Assembly: GCA_024449915.1 (NCBI GenBank) | Contig: JAMZAV010000313.1 | Span: 310,001 to 374,000 of the forward strand | Origin: Sweltsa coloradensis | Lineage: Eukaryota; Arthropoda; Insecta; Plecoptera; Chloroperlidae | DNA length: 64,000 nt | Direction: 5' to 3' | In this document: positions 46,179-57,887 of the stretch, piece after piece | Numbering within the stretch: position 1 is the first letter of the stretch | Layout of the letters: every line of letters starts with the position of its first letter | Made by a program: the position numbers and the translations under genes | The notes under the pieces: generated by a model | The model's input: the letters and a program-made list of their open reading frames with translations, nothing else | What the model was told of the DNA's origin: nothing | Database searches by the model: none

Positions 46179-48374
46179 TAATTACACAACACAAAATGTA
46201 CACAACGTGACAACAATGTGGTTGATTTTAGTAAAAAAGCCCCATAACCAACGCCAAGGTATCAACCATATATGGGGGCTTTTATATTAACGTGGAAAGG
46301 CTAAACCACCAGATTGAAAATTAATACCGGTACATCAGATTAGAAAACCGACTAAATGTAAAACAGGTAACTATCTTCATGCAACACAGTAGATATGTTA
46401 TTGGTGCTGATTCTTCCACGATTCAAGTTTCTGTGTTGCATTTTCACTTTCATTATCAGTTAATAGTTAATACGTATGTTCGACCTGTAGGAGTACGCGG
46501 ATCAATAGTTGTGAGGATGTTTGATATAGGCTATCTGTTTCATAGATGTCTGGTAGTACAGGGTAAGTAAACGATGGATTTGGTCCGCAAGGGTGCAGGA
46601 AACTTATCTTGTGGCCAGCCTGTGTTCTTTCGAAAAATGCTGATGAAAACCTAGTCAAGATAAGTTTCCTGCACCCTTGCGGACCAAATCCATCGTTTAC
46701 TTACCCTGTACTACCAGACATCTATGAAACAGATATATCAAACATCCTCACAACTATTGATCCGCATACTCCTACAGGTCGAACATACGTATTAACTATT
46801 AACTGATAATGAAAGTGAAAATGCAACACAGAAACTTGAATCGTGGAAGAATCAGCACCAATAACATGTCTACTGTGTTCCATGTAGATAGTTACCTGTT
46901 TTACATTTAGTCGGTTTTCTAATCTGATGTACCGGTATTAATTTCCAATCTGGTGGTTTAGCCTTTCCACGTTAATATAAAAGCCCCCATATATGGTTGA
47001 TACCTTGGCGTTGGTTATGGGGCTTTTTTACTAAAATCAACCACATTGTTGTGTACATTTTGTGTTGTGTAATTATAAGGTAGGTCTATTGAAATACAAA
47101 ATAATGATTAAAATATAATGATATAGGCCTACTATTGAATTCTATTTTGTGAAAGGAAGCAAGTTAGCGAAAAGAAATCAGCATGCAACAACACTTCTGA
47201 CTATACTTTAATTCATATCTCTGGAACTATCTCTCGGCCCATGTTCAAATTTTCAGGGTCTGTCAAGAACATGTGTCCAATTCCATTTTTAAAAAAATTA
47301 AGAAAAAAAAGAGATCCTTTTGGACGGGGGGTGAGCTCAAACCAGATTATTGTTGAGCTTTCAGTTACACCTTCATGAAAATGCATGTTGTGATATATAT
47401 TTAGAAAGCCCTTGATCACAGCTTTAAAAGAAACCCAAATTTAGCCTTCTAGGTCAATTAGGGCCAAAGTTATGTATTGTTGAGCACTGTAGCGCGCTGG
47501 CCAAAACGTCAAAATGTCGATATTTCGAGGTCCCGTATATCAAAAACGGGAAGTCAAAAAAAAAAAAAAAAACACGGCAACTTTATTTTTTATTTTTTAT
47601 TGTGTGTGCTAAATTTTAGGCAAATCGGAAATAGTGAAGAAAATAGTTCAGTTGATTTGATATGGAATGACCCTTCTGCCAACATTTTTAGAGTGGAATT
47701 TACGTCTTTATACATAGGATGTACCTTATAACTATTTATTTGGTCATTTAAAACTTTCGATGTGGCAGTCAAGTGACTCAAGTCGCGTGAAATAGTCCAA
47801 CTCACCACCAAATATCTCGTGGTTTGAAACGTGAAAAAATATTCGTTCCAAGTCACCGTGCGACTCGTGGTCTTGTCTCAAGACTACCGATTTGGCGATT
47901 TTGATCGACTTGGAACGAAAACGCGACTCGGAACGAAAGTGAGATGACTCAAGACTTGGCCTCCTGACATGAGTTTTAAACCCCAGACCCCACCTATTCC
48001 GCGCTAGTACCTACCTACCTACCTCGTGGCACATAGGGCCTGCAGTTTACTTTCTTTGGAATTTTGAAACAGATTAGCATCAGATTAAGTGGTAACACTA
48101 CCTACTGAATGCCTTTTTTAACTTATTGTGAATGATGTTAAAATATGGTAATACTGTAGTGTAGTTAAATTTAATCTTCCGAGGCTATGCATGCCTATCC
48201 GCGATGCAAAGATGATCCAGGTAGCGCCTTTCGCATTTTCTCTTAACTAATTACAGATCCAGACTGCACACCTCTGCAGCACTGTAGACTATAAATGGCA
48301 ACAAAAAATAATTGTGAAGCCTAGGCCTAGCAACATTATCCAGTGGGCCTTGTATAGGCACTACTCCTACTAAA

Positions 48375-48508
48375 CAAGAAGGCCTTCCCTTAACTACATT
48401 TTTTTCTTTTTAGATCACTGTTTTTCATATTGTTGGGGTCATATTTAGTGAATAACAGTGCTACCAGGTAACTCAAAAAAAAAAAAAAGGTGTAGTTAAG
48501 GCCTTCTT
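48375..48508. mobile_element. ~134-bp MITE inside the left TIR of the PIF-like element
   Basis: CAAGAAGGCCTT ... CTTAACTACA at the left and TGTAGTTAAGGCCTTCTT at the right form TIRs of about 20 bp around an A/T-rich centre. The right TIR of the host shows the uninterrupted sequence CCTACTAAAGGGCCC (read in reverse), which fixes the insertion point. Confidence 0.65.
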
Positions 48509-48793
48509 GGGCCCTTTACACGAGAAGTTGGAAAAGTAAAAAGAAAAAGTGAGGAGAAAAAGTAGCTTTTTTGTAGTAGAGATAGCATGCAGCTTATGGG
48601 ACTTTTCGAGTTGCCTTCACACGGGGAAGTTGAAAAGTAAAAAGTGAAAGTTTCCCCAACTAGTGAAAAGTGGAAAGTAGAATGGCCTTGAAGAGTTGAC
48701 CGTGATTGGTCGACAACGTTGTCATTGAGTTCAACTTTGGCAAGAAATCGAGAACTGCAGAAAAACGTAACACCTTTGCCACAGCTTGATGTA

Positions 48794-50161
48794 GGGGAGA
48801 TTGGGGTAATTAGGAACAAATTTGTGTAAGTTGACCTATGATCTCAATTTACATATAACTAGAAAAACATATTATAAATGTTTTAGTGGTATTAGATACA
48901 TTGAAACATTGGCTTTCTTAATAAAATTAAATATTTTGCATTCATGTGTTATTTTAGATGCAATGATTTTTTTTCTACACGCGCATATTGTTCCTTATTA
49001 CCCCAACATTTTGGGGCAATAAGGAACAAGCATTATAAGAAGCAAGGTAGGTGCATTAAAAATACATGGGGCAAATAGGAACATAGGTATTTGTAGTATA
49101 ATTAAGTAGCAAAAGAATTCATCTTGATATCTTGCTTATTGACAAAGTTAGAACAGATGCAAATTGTAGTATTTTTTTAATAGCTAGAAACATGACATTA
49201 CAGTTTTTTTTTAAACTGTTATTTTTGTTTTAAAACTAGGCCTACACAAAGCTTCTCATAGCATGATGTTAATATTTTAAAAAAGTATTTGTATCATGAA
49301 AAATTACAAATATAGAAATTGTTATGCATGAATTACTGTTTAATAGGAAAAATATACACTTTTTAAGTGGGGGCAATAAGGAACACTTCCCTCACATTTG
49401 ATTTATTAACCCAGATTTTCATCAGGGCCTACTTGTTGTGTTTTAAACTTTTCCCAAAATGATTGAATTATTTTTGGATCTGGTTCTAAATTAAATTTAG
49501 TGATCCCAATGAGCTTAATTGGGCCTAGGAAAAGATTTGCCTCTTGAATGATGTCAGTCATCCCTCAAGGGCCAAGCAAAGATATTACCTCTACGCTCTA
49601 GGAATTTTACTTCGATTTCCAGTGGTTGATGATTGTGGATTCTTATTCCGCTACCTGCATGACGAGACATGTTTGTTCCCATTTACCCCTATGATATAGC
49701 ATTACACTATATGACTCATTCCTATTTTCCCCTAGTATTCCTATTTACCCCTCATGGGTGTTCCCTTTTACCCCAAAAATTAAGTTTTTGGGGCAAATAG
49801 GAATTACCCCCTACTTTTAGGAGAGGAAAGAGATAAAAAATTACAAAAATCAAAATAAGGCACTCTCATATGTAAGCAGTAAAATAAGCATACAGTCTTT
49901 ACTACAATTAATTCTTATAAGAAAGGAAAATTTGATTTTTAAAACATTGTTAGAAACATTTTACACTTTTTTTTGCAGTACCTTACAAGAGTCCTAAAAA
50001 CACCAATCAAAAGTTATTGTTTTCAGTAGAATTGATTACATTATCAAAGAAGAAGGTATGTTCCTTACCAAACAATTTTTCATAAAAATTTACATCTTCA
50101 AATTTCTTAATTATAGGGCTTGTTCCCAATTACCCCAATTCCTTATTACCCCAATCTCCCC
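48794..50161. mobile_element. TA-flanked TIR element with about ten internal copies of its terminal motif
   Basis: TIRs start GGGGAGATTGGGGTAATWAG at both ends and the flanks are TA/TA, as in Tc1/mariner-type insertion. A 15-bp motif GGGGYAAWWAGGAAC recurs in both orientations at about 48,990, 49,013, 49,068, 49,373, 49,676, 49,718, 49,739, 49,761, 49,789 and 50,124. No transposase frame is present. Confidence 0.75.
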
Positions 50162-50707
50162 TATAAGTGGCGGTGGAAATTCCTGCCCGACTGTCAGCTG
50201 AGTGTCATTCTGTCAACTTGTAAAATACGCGCAAAAACTGTGTTTCATAGCGTCTACCGAACTAGCACATTTAGTTTGTCCCGAAATAGAGAGGCAAGTG
50301 AAAGTAATGCGGAACCTGATCGCGGCTGAAGACAGGCTGGCAGTGACGTTGCCGTTTTTAGCATCAGGTTTGTACCTCCTAGGCCCTATACCTACTTTAT
50401 GAGGAAGTGAATTCACTCCACTAGGCCCTAGGTTTTAGGCCTAGAACCTAGAATAGTAAACAAACACGTGCCAGTAGGCCTACTGTGTGAAGATCAAGAT
50501 TGAAGAAAACAATTGTCATGGTTAGTTACCCCTACTTGACGCATTAGCGCGCGCGGCACAACAGTTTCGCACAAAGGCCGAGAGGTAACGCCAGGCACAA
50601 ACTTTTTCTCTTCGTCCGTGTTGTGAAGGCTCCGAAAAGCTACTCGTTCTTTTCACTTTTCACTTTTTACTTTTTCAACTTCCCCGTGTAAAGGGCCCTT
50701 TAGTAGG

Positions 50708-51700
50708 GCAGTATAACAATCTTGGAGATACAGTAGCGAGACTTGCTATCAAAACACGCTTCCAAACTGTCATGCGCGCTCCGAACGGCCACAAGACTCA
50801 TCTACAACAGTCCCTGCAGACGTCAGGCTGAGCGAACCGCCGCGCCCCTAGCGGCCTCCTGATCAACTACAACCACACAATGATAAATGCTATTGGTAGA
50901 GTCTTGTGACTGCATGGCGCGCTACTGCGCTAGTGTCGCGGCGGCCGACCACCTGGGACTGCCGTGGCGCCGGGACGTCGTGGTCCTGGACTTAAAATTG
51001 AAGGAACTTCTTCGGTTGGTAGGCCTACTTGGTATGGACCGGTTTTACAAAACTACTTGCGTTAGATTAGCCGAACTTTCCGCTGGCTACAGTGCGCCGC
51101 GCTAGTTCTAGGATATATTCGATAGATAAGAGCGCTCCCGAAATCCTTCTCGTTACAAAACTACTTACCGGTAGGTACCGGTAGTTGTTTTTCAGTGTTT
51201 TTATTGAAAAAATAACAGTGTTAAAAAACCGGTCCATACCAACCGAAGAAGTACCAAATTGAGTATCGGGACTGTCCCAAATCGGGACGTATGGCAACCC
51301 TAGATTAGGGGAAGGGCCTACTTTTGCACGTGGTATGGACCAACTTTTAAACCAGCTGCAATGTTAGGGGAAAAGTAGATTAGGGGGCGGGGGGGGGATA
51401 ATGATAGTATAGTAAAAAAAACTTGCGCGCTTCGCCGCGTCTCCCCTCCCCACCTAACCTACTTTAGGTAGGCCTACCACTTTATCGGGATCCCGTCCCA
51501 ACCGAAAAAGTACCGGAGCTACTGGGGCTAGGTTGGCCCTAGGCTAGGGCCCTATCGCTCATCATTATTTATAAGGAGATATGTCTATTAGGCTAGGCCT
51601 ACACATTGAATACATATCATATAATAGAATAGGGGCCTATATTAGGCCCAGCCTATGATGAAATCAAAGTAAGTGATGAAATTACCTGTTGGAAGGTAAA
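50708..51700. other. GC-rich stretch with an inverted repeat
   Basis: 50,750-51,110 is GC-rich (many CGCG/GGCGC) with a 72-codon plus frame (50,887-51,105) of unknown meaning. GGTATGGACCGGTTTT (51,031) and AAAACCGGTCCATACC (51,225) form an inverted repeat with outer CTTCTTCGGTTGG/CCAACCGAAGAAG, probably a small MITE. A G-rich tract lies at about 51,383-51,398. Confidence 0.35.
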
Positions 51701-51867
51701 AAATCGAAAACATGGGTCAGCATCAAATTCTGTCGGGTGTCCGCCATCTTGAATTACTCGTAGTCGACTCGATTTCGATTTCAATTGATCGATTCTTCAG
51801 TCTTTTTCTTCTCTATGGCCATCACCACTTTTCTTTAGCCAGTTGTTCAGGGCCTACGTTTAGAGTT

Positions 51868-52463
51868 TAGTTTACCCTCAAAGAGTTTACCCAATCATCA
51901 CAGCACCGATTTTCAGTGGGGGACATTACATTTAAATCCGACCAAGACCCTGTAGGCGCCGATCAATCAAGCTGGACACGATTCCACCCGCGGACAGCCA
52001 TCACCAATAAGGACAAGGAACAACCTTACAATTTATTATGTGCCTTGTTGCTGGGACGGCTTTAAAGTCACCATTTACAAATTTAAAAACTTCTGCCTAC
52101 AGGGCAATGGTCGAACTAATCTCTCACTCCTCCCACCCATTCAGCGCAAAACGATCGGGGTTTGGTCACAGTTGTCTGAACGTTGATAAAATAGGAATTT
52201 TTAAACATTTTGATGGCAGTGCAGTATTGTTGTGGTGGGTGACATATTTCCCACCAGAGTGCAGAACGATCGACGTGTGGTCACCACCATGTGCAAGTTC
52301 CACTGGAACTACAATGTAGAGTTCTGTGACCAAATCCCGATCATGAGAACCTGGCAGAGAATCCGGGCGAACCAGCTTGGCATTGCCCCATAGTGGGAAT
52401 CGAACCCTGGACTTTCTGAATTGAAAGCAAAGACGTTAACCACAAGACCAACGAACCACACAT
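51868..52463 (-). mobile_element. Diverged antisense SINE with full tRNA head
   Basis: On the minus strand the head reads TGTGTGGTTCGTTGGTCTTG with an A-box (TGGTCTTGTGGTTAACG) and a B-box (CCAGGGTTCGATTCCC). The body matches the family at GACTTTAAAGCCGTCCC, and the 3' side has the CCCCCACTGAAAATCGG signature. About 270 bp in the middle (roughly 52,105-52,375) do not match the other copies and may be an insert or a longer ancestral form. Confidence 0.6.
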
Positions 52464-52709
52464 TTAGGAATGATGTTTTAGGCAAAACAATTTTTCAAAA
52501 TAAATTTTTGGATGAAGTATTGAAAATTATGTCAAAATTTATTTCACTGCATCCAAAAAATATTTAGCTAGCTCTCTCTTTCCCTGCCTGTCTATGATAT
52601 GCACTGCGATGACTTTATAGAAAATTATTCGCAATAATAGCACTCCATAGCACTAGTGTTGAGCTACATCTCTGAGCAATAACAAAAAGCTTAGGTAGCA
52701 ATTGCCCTG

Positions 52710-52812
52710 TGCATAGGGTGACCAGACGTCCTGCACTGTCCCGCCATGCGGACCGATTTTCAACTATATGTCCCGTGTCCTGCCACACTTCCCAGCGGGA
52801 CGCACTTTTGTT
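52710..52812. repeat. End of a GTGACCAGAC-type repeat
   Basis: ATAGGGTGACCAGACGTCC with repeated GTCCCG/CGGGAC motifs resembles 24,041-24,180 (AAGGTGACCAGACATACCGG and GTGTCCCGAG). Only one end of each is recognisable. Confidence 0.4.
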
Positions 52813-52917
52813 CCGCTTTTTTTAAATGCCAAAATGTCTTATATGGAAATTTTCATACTTCATGCTTTACTACCTCACATCCCTTTCTTTGTCAATAAAT
52901 GTATTTGTCCGCTGTAA

Positions 52918-53184
52918 GGCCGCATTCACACTAATTGGTTTAGTTATTATAAGGGGATAGGAAATACATGATAAATTGTTTATAAATTGTTTATAACAAA
53001 AACAAAATTCTTACGACGGACCAATCAGACGTTTTGTTATTTATACGACGACCAATGAAAAGGAGTAACTTCATTATGACAGGCCACTGAAACATTACTA
53101 ACCAATCAGGATATCGGATTTCTTGTTACCATAACAACCAATAACAATTTCTTAAGACTAAAGCAAAGTTATGTGAACGCGGCC
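52918..53184. mobile_element. 267-bp MITE, TSD TAA
   Basis: TIRs GGCCGCATTCACA and TGTGAACGCGGCC are flanked by TAA on both sides (52,915-52,917 and 53,185-53,187), the 3-bp pattern of PIF/Harbinger-type MITEs. No coding content. Confidence 0.75.
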
Positions 53185-53316
53185 TAAGCGAGAGCTCGGT
53201 TGCATTAATAATGTATTCTTAATTTACCCATTTTTTTCAAATACGTATAGCAACATGACTAATCTTTGCGTATTGCTTACCAATGTGTTTATATAAAAAA
53301 ATATGTTTATCTTTAT

Positions 53317-53416
53317 TCGCTCACTCGTCGATTGCGTCAGGGCCTACAGTGTTGGCTTAGTCGCTTTGGTTAACTGTCCCCCACTGAAAATCTGTTATAG
53401 AACTGAGTGGGTAGAA
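53317..53416 (+). mobile_element. 5'-truncated SINE 3' end
   Basis: It has CTCACTCGTCGATTGCGTCA, GGGCCTACAGTGTTGGCTTA, CCCCCACTGAAAATCTGTTA and ACTGAGTGGGTAGA; the ATTT tail is missing or replaced. Confidence 0.7.
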
Positions 53417-53450
53417 AATTTTATATTCTTGTTTGAAAACTAAACAACCA

Positions 53451-53750
53451 ATGTTCATTCTAGACCCAACAGTGAGATTTGAAGACCACAGGGGACAAGT
53501 AGAGGAAGTTGATCATGAGAAAAGAGGCATCTATGAACCGACAGTGAACTATTACAAAGACCATTATGACTTCATAATAAGCGTATAGAAACCACTTACA
53601 TAGAAAGTAGGTAATATTTTATGTTTGTTTAATGTTGATTTTTTATTGCAATGTATTTTTATCAATTGAGTGTTATTCTGTGCCGTACTTGTAACCCAAC
53701 AGCGTTGGCTACAGAGACCAATAAAGGTTTATTATTAACAAACAACACTC
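53451..53750 (+). mobile_element. 3' fragment of a LINE, end of the RT-protein frame
   Basis: The frame from 53,451 to the stop at 53,588 reads MFILDPTVRFEDHRGQVEEV and later EKRGIYEPTVNYYKDHYD. The LDPTVRFE ... Q-EEV ... EKR-IYEPT--Y pattern is familiar from C-terminal regions of some reverse-transcriptase-bearing non-LTR elements. The following ~160 bp ends in ACCAATAAAGGTTTATTA, which would serve as a 3' UTR and polyadenylation signal. It is 5' truncated. Confidence 0.4.
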
Positions 53751-53870
53751 AAAAAGTGTAGTACGTCAATTCAATATGCTCTTCAAAATATTAGGCATAC
53801 AGCGAAGTGTGAAAATAGGCACTAAATTTTGGCCCACAGTAAGAAAAATCCACAATACAGAATAGCATAG

Positions 53871-54266
53871 TTGAGCGAGCGTCTCCACTTGACTCTGATG
53901 ACTCGAATGTCTGTTTTTTTTCTTTCTGTTACTGCTTCGGTACAGGTTGCACCGTTTCTCTGATCGACCTGAAATTTTGCACATATGTACATACCACCTA
54001 TGCGGGTTGCTGTATAGTTTTTTAACAAAATCCGATTGTTGGTTATAAAAAATAAAAAATAAAAAATATAAAAATGTTCCAATCGTTATTAAATTTTGCA
54101 GGGTCAATAAGTACAACATTCTCTTCTATTTTACAAATTTTCAGCTAAATCGGTCAAGACCTTAAAGACTTATTGGTATGTAATATTATAAGAATGTCGT
54201 ACTCGGGTCGTGTTGCACGTACCGGTGCTCGCTCAACAACGCGACGGGACTTTAGCGTTTTCCTAG
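53871..54266 (+). mobile_element. Helitron-like element, copy D
   Basis: It starts TTGAGCGAGCGTCTCCACTT and ends GCTCGCTCAACAACGCGACG, the second half of the AACGC/GCGTT hairpin, TTCCTAG, then T. The subterminal inverted motif is GAGCGAGC/GCTCGCTC. At 396 bp it is the shortest intact copy in the window. Confidence 0.6.
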
Positions 54267-56403
54267 TACTCATATAGGTAGTATGCCCAAAGATTAGTCA
54301 TGTGACTAATCTTTGGTATGCCTACAAGAATAAGTTGAATGAGAGGTACAAAGTAAAATAATTTAATACTGGTACACTTAACATTTTATTTTCTAAAGTG
54401 CTTGAAGTAGATAGATATATTACATTTTAAATGCACTTTAGGATGCTAAATATACCTTCCTTAATTATTACTACATACTTCATAGTTAAGTAAGAGAATA
54501 GAATACAGGTTGGCGTAAAAGGGTTCATACTAAGTGTAAAGTACGTAGGTACATAACACACTTGTTTTATTGATCTTAAAGGTGTGAGAACAGGACAACA
54601 TAATGTTCACCTGTGGATGGTAAATGAATAATATGAAGGATGATATTGAATCTAAATCTGATACTCTTCACAGATATGTAGTACTACTGGTAAGTACCAG
54701 TATATAGGTATTTCTTCACACTGCCAATTAAATTTAAAATTTAATTGAAATTAGCTCCTTCTTTCACTGTATGTCCTTGACAGGTTTTGGCTGTTTTTGT
54801 TTTATCATGCCACTCACAATACTGGGCCACCGAGTGCTACCCTATAGAATGGTGCTAGCGTACAACCTAATTATTTAAAAAAAAATGTTCACCTTTTACT
54901 TAAAGGCTTTTAGTATTTCATTCTTTTTTTTAGGCTTTTAGTGTTTAGACTTTTAAGATAAATCAAAGAGCTCTTCTGAATGATTGAAGGTACGTACATC
55001 CATTTACCACCATTATAGAGCACTCCCTTGGCTATGTGTGGTGAATTACGGCAACAATAATTAACATTATGTTAATGCAGAGATTATGAAAGTTGTAATG
55101 TCTGTACGGCAGTCATTTTTCATCTTGGAAAGCCGAGTACCAGGTACCAGAATACGGAATCAAGCTTCTCAGGAGTAGGCCTACAGAACCTGTTTTCAAT
55201 AGCACAAACTTAAGGGTAAATCATGAATTATCCCAACCGTAAACCGTCTTTTATAGGCTGGTCATAGCACTCATGACCCGGGCAATCCTTAAAATGAAGA
55301 TATATATTCTATTCAAGAACAGACTAGTACACCATAAAAGCTTAAGTAAGTTGAACAAATTTTCTCATCGGCAAAGTAAAGCAGTTATAAAAAGACAAAA
55401 TAGCTCTGTCACAAAATACTACGGTAATACTAAAACAATAATTTGTTCACAAGCTTGAACTTTGTGCTACCATATCCAGGTTAGAAAATGCTGTTTCTGG
55501 TTTTGAGTTTCATCAGGGTTGAAGTGTACCTGTAGAGGCCTAATTCTTTTCCTCAACTAACCTAGACAATTGGCTTGGTCTGAAAAACTGAACTACTATA
55601 TATGGTACTAATACATGAAACATAATATATTAAAATTTAAAATCAAACATAATAAAAAATAATATATTATTATTTATTACCTATACTACCGGTAATTCTA
55701 GTTCATACTTAAAACTTGAACTATTGTAAGACCAGATTTTTAATACAGTTTATTATTACATAATGAACAGAATGGCAATGTTTATACTTTATTTATACAG
55801 TATTATGCTCACATTAAGTGTGAGTGAGGGGAACATATGTACAAAGTATGGGTAGTAACTAATAAGTGAAAGAATATGATAAATTGCTGTGCAATATAAA
55901 ACTAAATTATAGAGTAAATCTTTGGGTTATTAACTTATTTTGAACCTGAAGATAAACTGTATTTACCCGATTGGCGATTGCAAGCCCATCTTTTCTAAAC
56001 ATATTTTTCAAGAAATAAGAGTAAGTAATAAGAAATAGTACCCCTGCTTGGGATCGTTGGCAAGTTTATGGTGAAATAATACATGTTACACACTTTAACG
56101 TCAGTTACATATATTTTAATCAAAGGTCGGCTTCCAATGGGGTAAATAACGTAATAATATTTGTAGAATGAGGAAGCCAACTAGAGGGTGAAATATTACC
56201 CTTTAGACGTTTGAATAGTCTCAATATTAAAACTACACAACACTTGAAGTTTTAACGAGGTAGGTACTAGGTAGGTTATCTCAAGTATTGTACAAAGCAC
56301 TGATAAAGTAATTAATTAAAGAGTTGTGGTTTTACTTTTGTTAAAACAATATGCGGCTTATAATTATTTCATATCTATGTATCTGTTTGTACATCGAAAA
56401 ATG
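54267..56403. other. AT-rich intergenic DNA, nothing recognised
   Basis: No exon, RNA gene or transposon termini found. Short open frames (55,273-55,458 plus, 55,995-56,180 minus) have no domain. Confidence 0.4.
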
Positions 56404-56582
56404 TTTTGTTTAGATTGGAGAAGGGTTGACAGGTTGGGAAAGAATAGAGAATATAAAGACAAGCCTGAAGGGCTGGGGGCGACAAAACTTTTAACCTGCT
56501 GATGACAACTTTGCAACTAATTTAAAGTTGTTTGTTACCTTAATCCACGACGTGTTTTGTTTTCGTCCTTCTGGGACGGTTT
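56404..56582 (-). mobile_element. Decayed copy of the hammerhead-bearing repeat
   Basis: Plus-strand text matches 63,343-63,516 (GGAGAAGGGTTGACAGGTTG, CCTGAAGGGCTGGGGGCGAC, GTTACCTTAATCCACGACG). On the minus strand the ribozyme stem II (GTCCCAGAAGGAC) and the CGTCGTGGATTAAGG 3' side remain. The CUGAUGA core is gone and the GAAAC-ACGCGUC linker is expanded to GAAAACAAAACACGTC, so it cannot fold as a hammerhead. Confidence 0.65.
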
Positions 56583-57887
56583 CTTTGCATCTTTGCAAAA
56601 GAAAATGTAAATATTACTATGGCAATATTTAATTAAATAGGCCGACGTAGGTTCCTACAGTTATTATTACAGTATTTGTAGCTACTAACACTAATTAATA
56701 TCAATTACTGTATTAATAATAAATGAAGTAGCGTACGATAGATGGTCAAAAGCCTATACTTTAGGATTGATGAAGAGTTCACAGATTAGAAACGAACGGA
56801 GAACACAAAACAGTCGAAGGGCTGGCTGGGTACGACAATGCATTTGTACGGTATGAACTATTTAAGTGGTTTTAATGGTTCAACAACATCGCAATTATTT
56901 GATTCAACTTCCAGTTGCTAATAAAAACCACACTGATTACAATTGTTTTTATTTTTAACTACTGATATTATCCATGCAGTAGGTACCATATAGTTATAAT
57001 GAAATTACAACTTGATAATTAATCACTAATCAGTTATTCTGTGTTGCATACTTTCTTGAGCTACTGTATCCAATTAAACTATAAATGGTAAATTATTGCA
57101 CAGTCTTAATGGTAGCAGTACGTTTTTGCCGTACTGTCATGTGCACATGTTTGACATACTTAATGAGTAATATAGCACATAGAAAAGAAAGACAAAACTA
57201 TTCAATAATTGAATTGATTTCTTTGAAATCCAATATTTTACTGTAGATTTACTATACAACTATAGCTAGTAATAGTATGCAGCTAAAGAACTAACAATGG
57301 CATAACATTGGATGCAGTACTGTACTATGTAGTACATGGATATTTAGTAAATTTACAGCATTTAATCTAAACAATACGCCTATATCCAGACAGGAATGCA
57401 ATTCAAAATATACCTACTGGCTACAGCCATTATACAGGGTGACCAATCACATGATATTTACTCTTCCCTTACACAAGAGTGGTGAATTTTTGCATGATTT
57501 CTTTCAAAAGAAACTAGTACAGTACCTCTATGAATTCATAATCTGTGGATGCAATGACATGAACAGTTTTCATTATTGGCTTCACATATTATATTAATTA
57601 AATTAGCTACAACCTGTATTGCAGTATTCCAAGCTACAAAGCAATATTGCTACGAGTGTAAAATCGGGGCTGAAAAGTCACTAAAGAGTACAGGTTATTT
57701 ACAATATTTTTAAAAATACTATAGTTTGTTGATTGTATGTATGGTGGGATTAATTGATTAAATTAAATGTGATCAATATAAATAAAACTAAAATATTTAG
57801 TAACACTACTTTGTAGGAATCTACATTACAGATTCCAAATTGCATGCAAAGGTTTTGATGACTGATCTAAAAAAAAAAAAAAGTATA
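56583..57887. other. AT-rich intergenic DNA, nothing recognised
   Basis: No gene or repeat recognised; a 14-base A run lies at 57,869-57,882 just beyond the following ORF. Confidence 0.35.

Larger units (their letters stand above)
44608..47686. mobile_element. 3.1-kb foldback element with nearly identical arms
   Basis: Ends read CTTCTGGGTCATTCCAAATC and GATATGGAATGACCCTTCTG. The left arm is 44,608-46,611 (about 1.05 kb once the Helitron-like insert 45,227-46,178 is removed), the loop is 46,612-46,655, and the right arm is 46,656-47,686. The inner 430 bp of each arm are almost identical. The same 68-codon open frame (start GTG, IKGFLNIYHNMHFHEGV...) appears in mirror image at 44,881-45,087 (plus) and 47,213-47,419 (minus), differing at one residue. 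I see no domain in it. Confidence 0.9.
43803..47964. mobile_element. Outer TIR element of a three-layer nest
   Basis: TIRs GGAGGCCAAGTCTTGA and TCAAGACTTGGCCTCC lie 4.16 kb apart. Both ends hold several degenerate CGAGTCG/CGACTTGG motifs and an inner inverted pair GGTAGTCTTGA / TCAAGACTACC. I find no clear target duplication. About 3.08 kb of the interior is the foldback element 44,608-47,686; subtracting it leaves roughly 1.1 kb. Superfamily not assigned. Confidence 0.6.
48366..50707 (+). mobile_element. PIF/Harbinger-like DNA transposon remnant, hosting two other elements
   Basis: TIRs read CCTACTAAA + GGGCCCTTTACACG at the left (split by the MITE 48,375-48,508) and CGTGTAAAGGGCCC + TTTAGTAGG at the right. 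Both continue into AAGTTGAAAAAGTAAAAAG-type sequence, repeated again near 48,615. A frame near 50,309-50,368 encodes MRNLIAAEDRLAVTLPFLAS, close to the conserved N-terminal E/DRLAVTLRFLA motif of Harbinger-type nucleases, ending at a possible donor. The rest of the transposase is missing. The superfamily is inferred from this motif. Confidence 0.55.

Noticed and set aside
44881..47419. Duplicated 68-codon frame in both arms of the foldback, as a pair of genes
   Set aside because: The mirror image is explained by the palindrome; the frame starts with GTG, has no domain, and lies in a non-coding repeat.
56500..56530. Plus-strand CTGATGA as a second hammerhead core
   Set aside because: No GAAA partner or stem II at the right distance; it is part of the repeat body.
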